Assembly (NCBI GenBank): GCA_046704825.1
Contig: JBJKRE010000226.1
Location: 1-7,898 of the forward strand
Source: CAVRTJ01 sp046704825
GTDB lineage: Bacteria; Acidobacteriota; UBA4820; DSQY01
Reading direction: 5' to 3'
Length of the DNA: 7,898 nucleotides
Under the pieces are notes generated by a model. The model was not told the DNA's origin and searched no databases. It was given only the letters and a program-made list of their open reading frames with translations. The translations under genes and the position numbers were made by a program. This document shows, piece by piece, positions 6,536 through 7,898 of the stretch (the first letter of the stretch is position 1; each line of letters begins with the position of its first letter).

Positions 6536-6560
6536 GCCGCCATGCTCCTTCGAAACTTTT

Positions 6561-6589
6561 TTTGTATCATGAATTTACGATTCTGCCAA
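6561..6589 (-). promoter_or_regulatory. Candidate sigma70-type promoter of uvrA
   Basis: On the minus strand TTGGCA (complement of 6584-6589) and TACAAA (complement of 6561-6566) are separated by 17 bases, matching the consensus at five and four positions of six. A start point about seven bases on would leave a leader of roughly 20 bases carrying AAGGAG. The stretch is a local AT-rich island between GC-rich blocks. I see no LexA-type palindrome over it, so SOS control cannot be claimed. If correct, this promoter would drive the whole uvrA-to-AEC series. Confidence 0.38.
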
Positions 6590-6713
6590 CCCGTGCACAC
6601 CCGGCTCCGGTGCGGCCTCGAACGCCGTTCCGGACAGGCCCGGTCCCGCGTACGTCCCTTCCTAACCCGCGGGGCGCACCGATTCTTCCATTGCGTGTGG
6701 AAGGGGGCCAGAC

Positions 6714-6741
6714 GAAAGGGAGGGGCCTCCCGGCCCCTCCC
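6714..6741 (-). terminator. Hairpin terminator of the lipoprotein gene
   Basis: A perfect ten-base-pair stem GGGAGGGGCC / GGCCCCTCCC with a four-base loop starts about 30 bases after the stop codon of the minus-strand lipoprotein gene. It is followed on that strand by TTTC, a weak U-tract. Position and stem strength support termination between this gene and uvrA. A second, weaker inverted repeat (CTTCCA / TGGAAG, 6685-6703) follows downstream. Nothing else is recognised between this point and the uvrA promoter. Confidence 0.68.
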
Positions 6742-6771
6742 CGTCCATCAGAATGTGTGGTGCCGGTAGTT

Positions 6772-7608
6772 TCAGTTCTTGCCGGAGCCGCCCGTGACCT
6801 TCACCGATCCGTTGACGGTCTCGATCTGCAGCGTGGCGCCGCCCCCGTTCAGGTCGCCGCGCAGTGAGTGCTTGGATCGCGTGAGCCCCTGAAGGGACGT
6901 GGAGACCGAGCCGTTGACGTTCTCGGCCTGAACCCGGCACGCGGCCTTTTCGGCCAGCGCGAGCGTGATGCCGCCATTGACCGTGTCGAGCTTCGCGCTG
7001 GAAGGCTTGAGCGACAGGATGTGTCCGTCGATTCCGCCGTTGGTCGTGGAGATGTCCCTGGCGTGGTCGGCCGTGAAGCGGATCTTTCCGTTAACCGTCG
7101 CGGCGGACAGGACCTCGGCCGAGGCCACCTTGATGGCCCCGTTCGTGGTCTCACAGGCCACCGCGGACCCCGGGGCGTCGATGTCCAGATCCCCGTTCAC
7201 AGACGAGAGATCCAGGGGGGTCGACCTGGGCACCTCGAGCGTGTAGGCCACGCTCATGGAATACCCACCGCCGAACAGGCGGTTCTTCAGCTTCGGGTAG
7301 GTCGTCTTGACGCGGACCTCGTCCGCTGAACTCGTCACGACGATCTGCAGCTTGGGCAGCATCTCCTTGGCCTTGGCGTCGTCCACCGCGCGGACCTTTT
7401 TGACCGCGACCAGGTGGACCACACCCGCTTTCCCGACCGTGACTCGGATCGGCCCGTTTACGTTCTCTACGGAAAAGGACGCGCCCTGGGGAAGGGGGAT
7501 GTCCTTCTCGACCGTTTCTTTCGCCGACGCGGACAGCATTACCGTCGAGCACGCCGAGAGCCCGGCCAGTGCCGCCACCATGAACAACGCTAAGATCACT
7601 CGCTTCAT
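6772..7608 (-). CDS. Lipoprotein with DUF4097-like beta-repeat domain
   Basis: This 278-residue protein has a lipoprotein signal peptide: MKR, a hydrophobic stretch at 4-16 and the lipobox LSAC with Cys20, so it should be lipid-anchored in the cell envelope. The rest is built of short beta repeats, each turning at an Asn-Gly pair (T/V-NG). Asn-Gly occurs at residues 51, 138, 156, 173, 190, 211, 232, 254 and 266, mostly 17-22 residues apart. This pattern is typical of DUF4097-type putative adhesin domains, which form a repetitive beta structure and have no established biochemical role. The start is firm: AGGAGGT lies six bases before ATG 7608. The gene has its own terminator and a 236-base gap before uvrA, so it is probably a separate unit. 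It is divergent from the HAD gene. Confidence 0.9.
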   Translation of the reverse strand: MKRVILALFMVAALAGLSACSTVMLSASAKETVEKDIPLPQGASFSVENVNGPIRVTVGKAGVVHLVAVKKVRAVDDAKAKEMLPKLQIVVTSSADEVRVKTTYPKLKNRLFGGGYSMSVAYTLEVPRSTPLDLSSVNGDLDIDAPGSAVACETTNGAIKVASAEVLSAATVNGKIRFTADHARDISTTNGGIDGHILSLKPSSAKLDTVNGGITLALAEKAACRVQAENVNGSVSTSLQGLTRSKHSLRGDLNGGGATLQIETVNGSVKVTGGSGKN

Positions 7609-7745
7609 GAACGACCTCCTCGGTCCTTACGTCAGATTAAACGCAAGAGCGCGGCGCCAGGTTTCATCTCGTGCCCGACCGGTCCCGGGCGCCTGGCCGA
7701 CCGTCGATTCCTGGGCTACACTACACCATCACGGGAGATCGTGCA
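7609..7745. promoter_or_regulatory. Divergent intergenic region with weak promoter candidates
   Basis: This short region must hold the promoters of both divergent genes. For the minus strand, TTTAAT (complement of 7636-7641) matches the -10 consensus at five of six positions and lies 28 bases before the ATG. It has no clear -35. For the plus strand, TACACT at 7717-7722 lies 17 bases after TGGCCG at 7694-7699, a weak match. No operator-like palindrome stands out. Confidence 0.27.
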
Positions 7746-7898
7746 TTGGAAGACGCGACGCGCGAAGGCTGCATTTTCGGCATTCCGGGCTCACCGCCCC
7801 TGAGGGTCCGCCACCTCGTGCTGGACCTCAACGGAACGCTCGCGCTGGACGGGCGTCTCCTGCCGGGCGTGGCGGCGGCCCTTGAAGCCGTACAGGAC
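7746..7898 (+). CDS. HAD-superfamily protein, soluble P-type ATPase-like (5' part)
   Basis: The open frame runs off the window end after 51 codons. Residues 13-51 contain IPG, RVRHLVLDLNGTLALDG (21-36) and LLPGV (38-42). This is the N-terminal HAD motif of the small proteins often named soluble P-type ATPase (the COG4087 type, from memory). Asp27 would be the phosphorylated nucleophile. The second position of the usual DxDGT motif is Asn29 instead of Asp, a substitution I associate with this subgroup. A non-classical phosphatase or regulatory role is therefore possible. The start is uncertain: TTG at 7746 has GGAG eight bases upstream and gives the short N-terminus expected, while no in-frame ATG lies between it and the motif. 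It is the only plus-strand gene in the window. Function beyond the superfamily is unknown. Confidence 0.8.
   Translation, partial: MEDATREGCIFGIPGSPPLRVRHLVLDLNGTLALDGRLLPGVAAALEAVQD

Noticed and set aside
6536..6771. Possible LexA box or riboswitch before uvrA
   Set aside because: No paired half-sites of known LexA types and no riboswitch-like fold were seen. Only the two inverted repeats and a sigma70-like promoter stand out.
7307..7885. Plus-strand frame of 192 codons across the lipoprotein start and the HAD gene
   Set aside because: It is antisense to the lipoprotein's signal peptide region and out of frame with the HAD motif, which is the recognisable coding signal there.

Overview
The window is mostly GC-rich bacterial chromosome, with an AT-richer edge at its left end. 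UvrA, a tryptophanase, ThiS, an AEC carrier, a Sec/SPII-type lipoprotein and Shine-Dalgarno-led starts all indicate a bacterium. The mix (GC-rich, a DUF4097-like lipoprotein, the conserved unknown that starts MITGFNQDV, and a DLNGT-type HAD protein) recalls Acidobacteriota or deltaproteobacterial-type genomes. That placement is a guess from memory, not a sequence match.

Layout, left to right. Bases 1-289 are AT-rich and hold no convincing gene. They contain an extended -10 promoter pointing left, a strong intrinsic terminator for leftward transcripts and a short direct repeat. At 290-337 lies the 3' part of a tRNA-Val (anticodon TAC), from the anticodon stem to CCA, with no 5' half in front of it. 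This is the expected footprint of an integrated element that used the 3' end of a tRNA gene as its attachment site, so 1-289 is probably the inner edge of a genomic island that continues leftward.

From 427 to 6535 five genes run on the minus strand, in transcription order uvrA, tnaA, a conserved unknown protein, thiS and an AEC-family carrier. They are tightly packed: tnaA starts inside the uvrA frame, the unknown gene and thiS share an ATGA overlap, and the other gaps are about 60 bases. They are probably one transcript, although no shared pathway is evident. The uvrA frame does not stop where the family normally ends. It runs a further 175 codons out of frame through the start of tnaA, through either a one-base indel or a real loss of the stop codon.

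Upstream of uvrA, a minus-strand gene at 6772-7608 encodes a lipoprotein with DUF4097-like beta repeats and has its own hairpin terminator. Divergent from it, a plus-strand gene entering at 7746 encodes the start of a HAD-superfamily protein (soluble P-type ATPase-like) and is cut by the window end.
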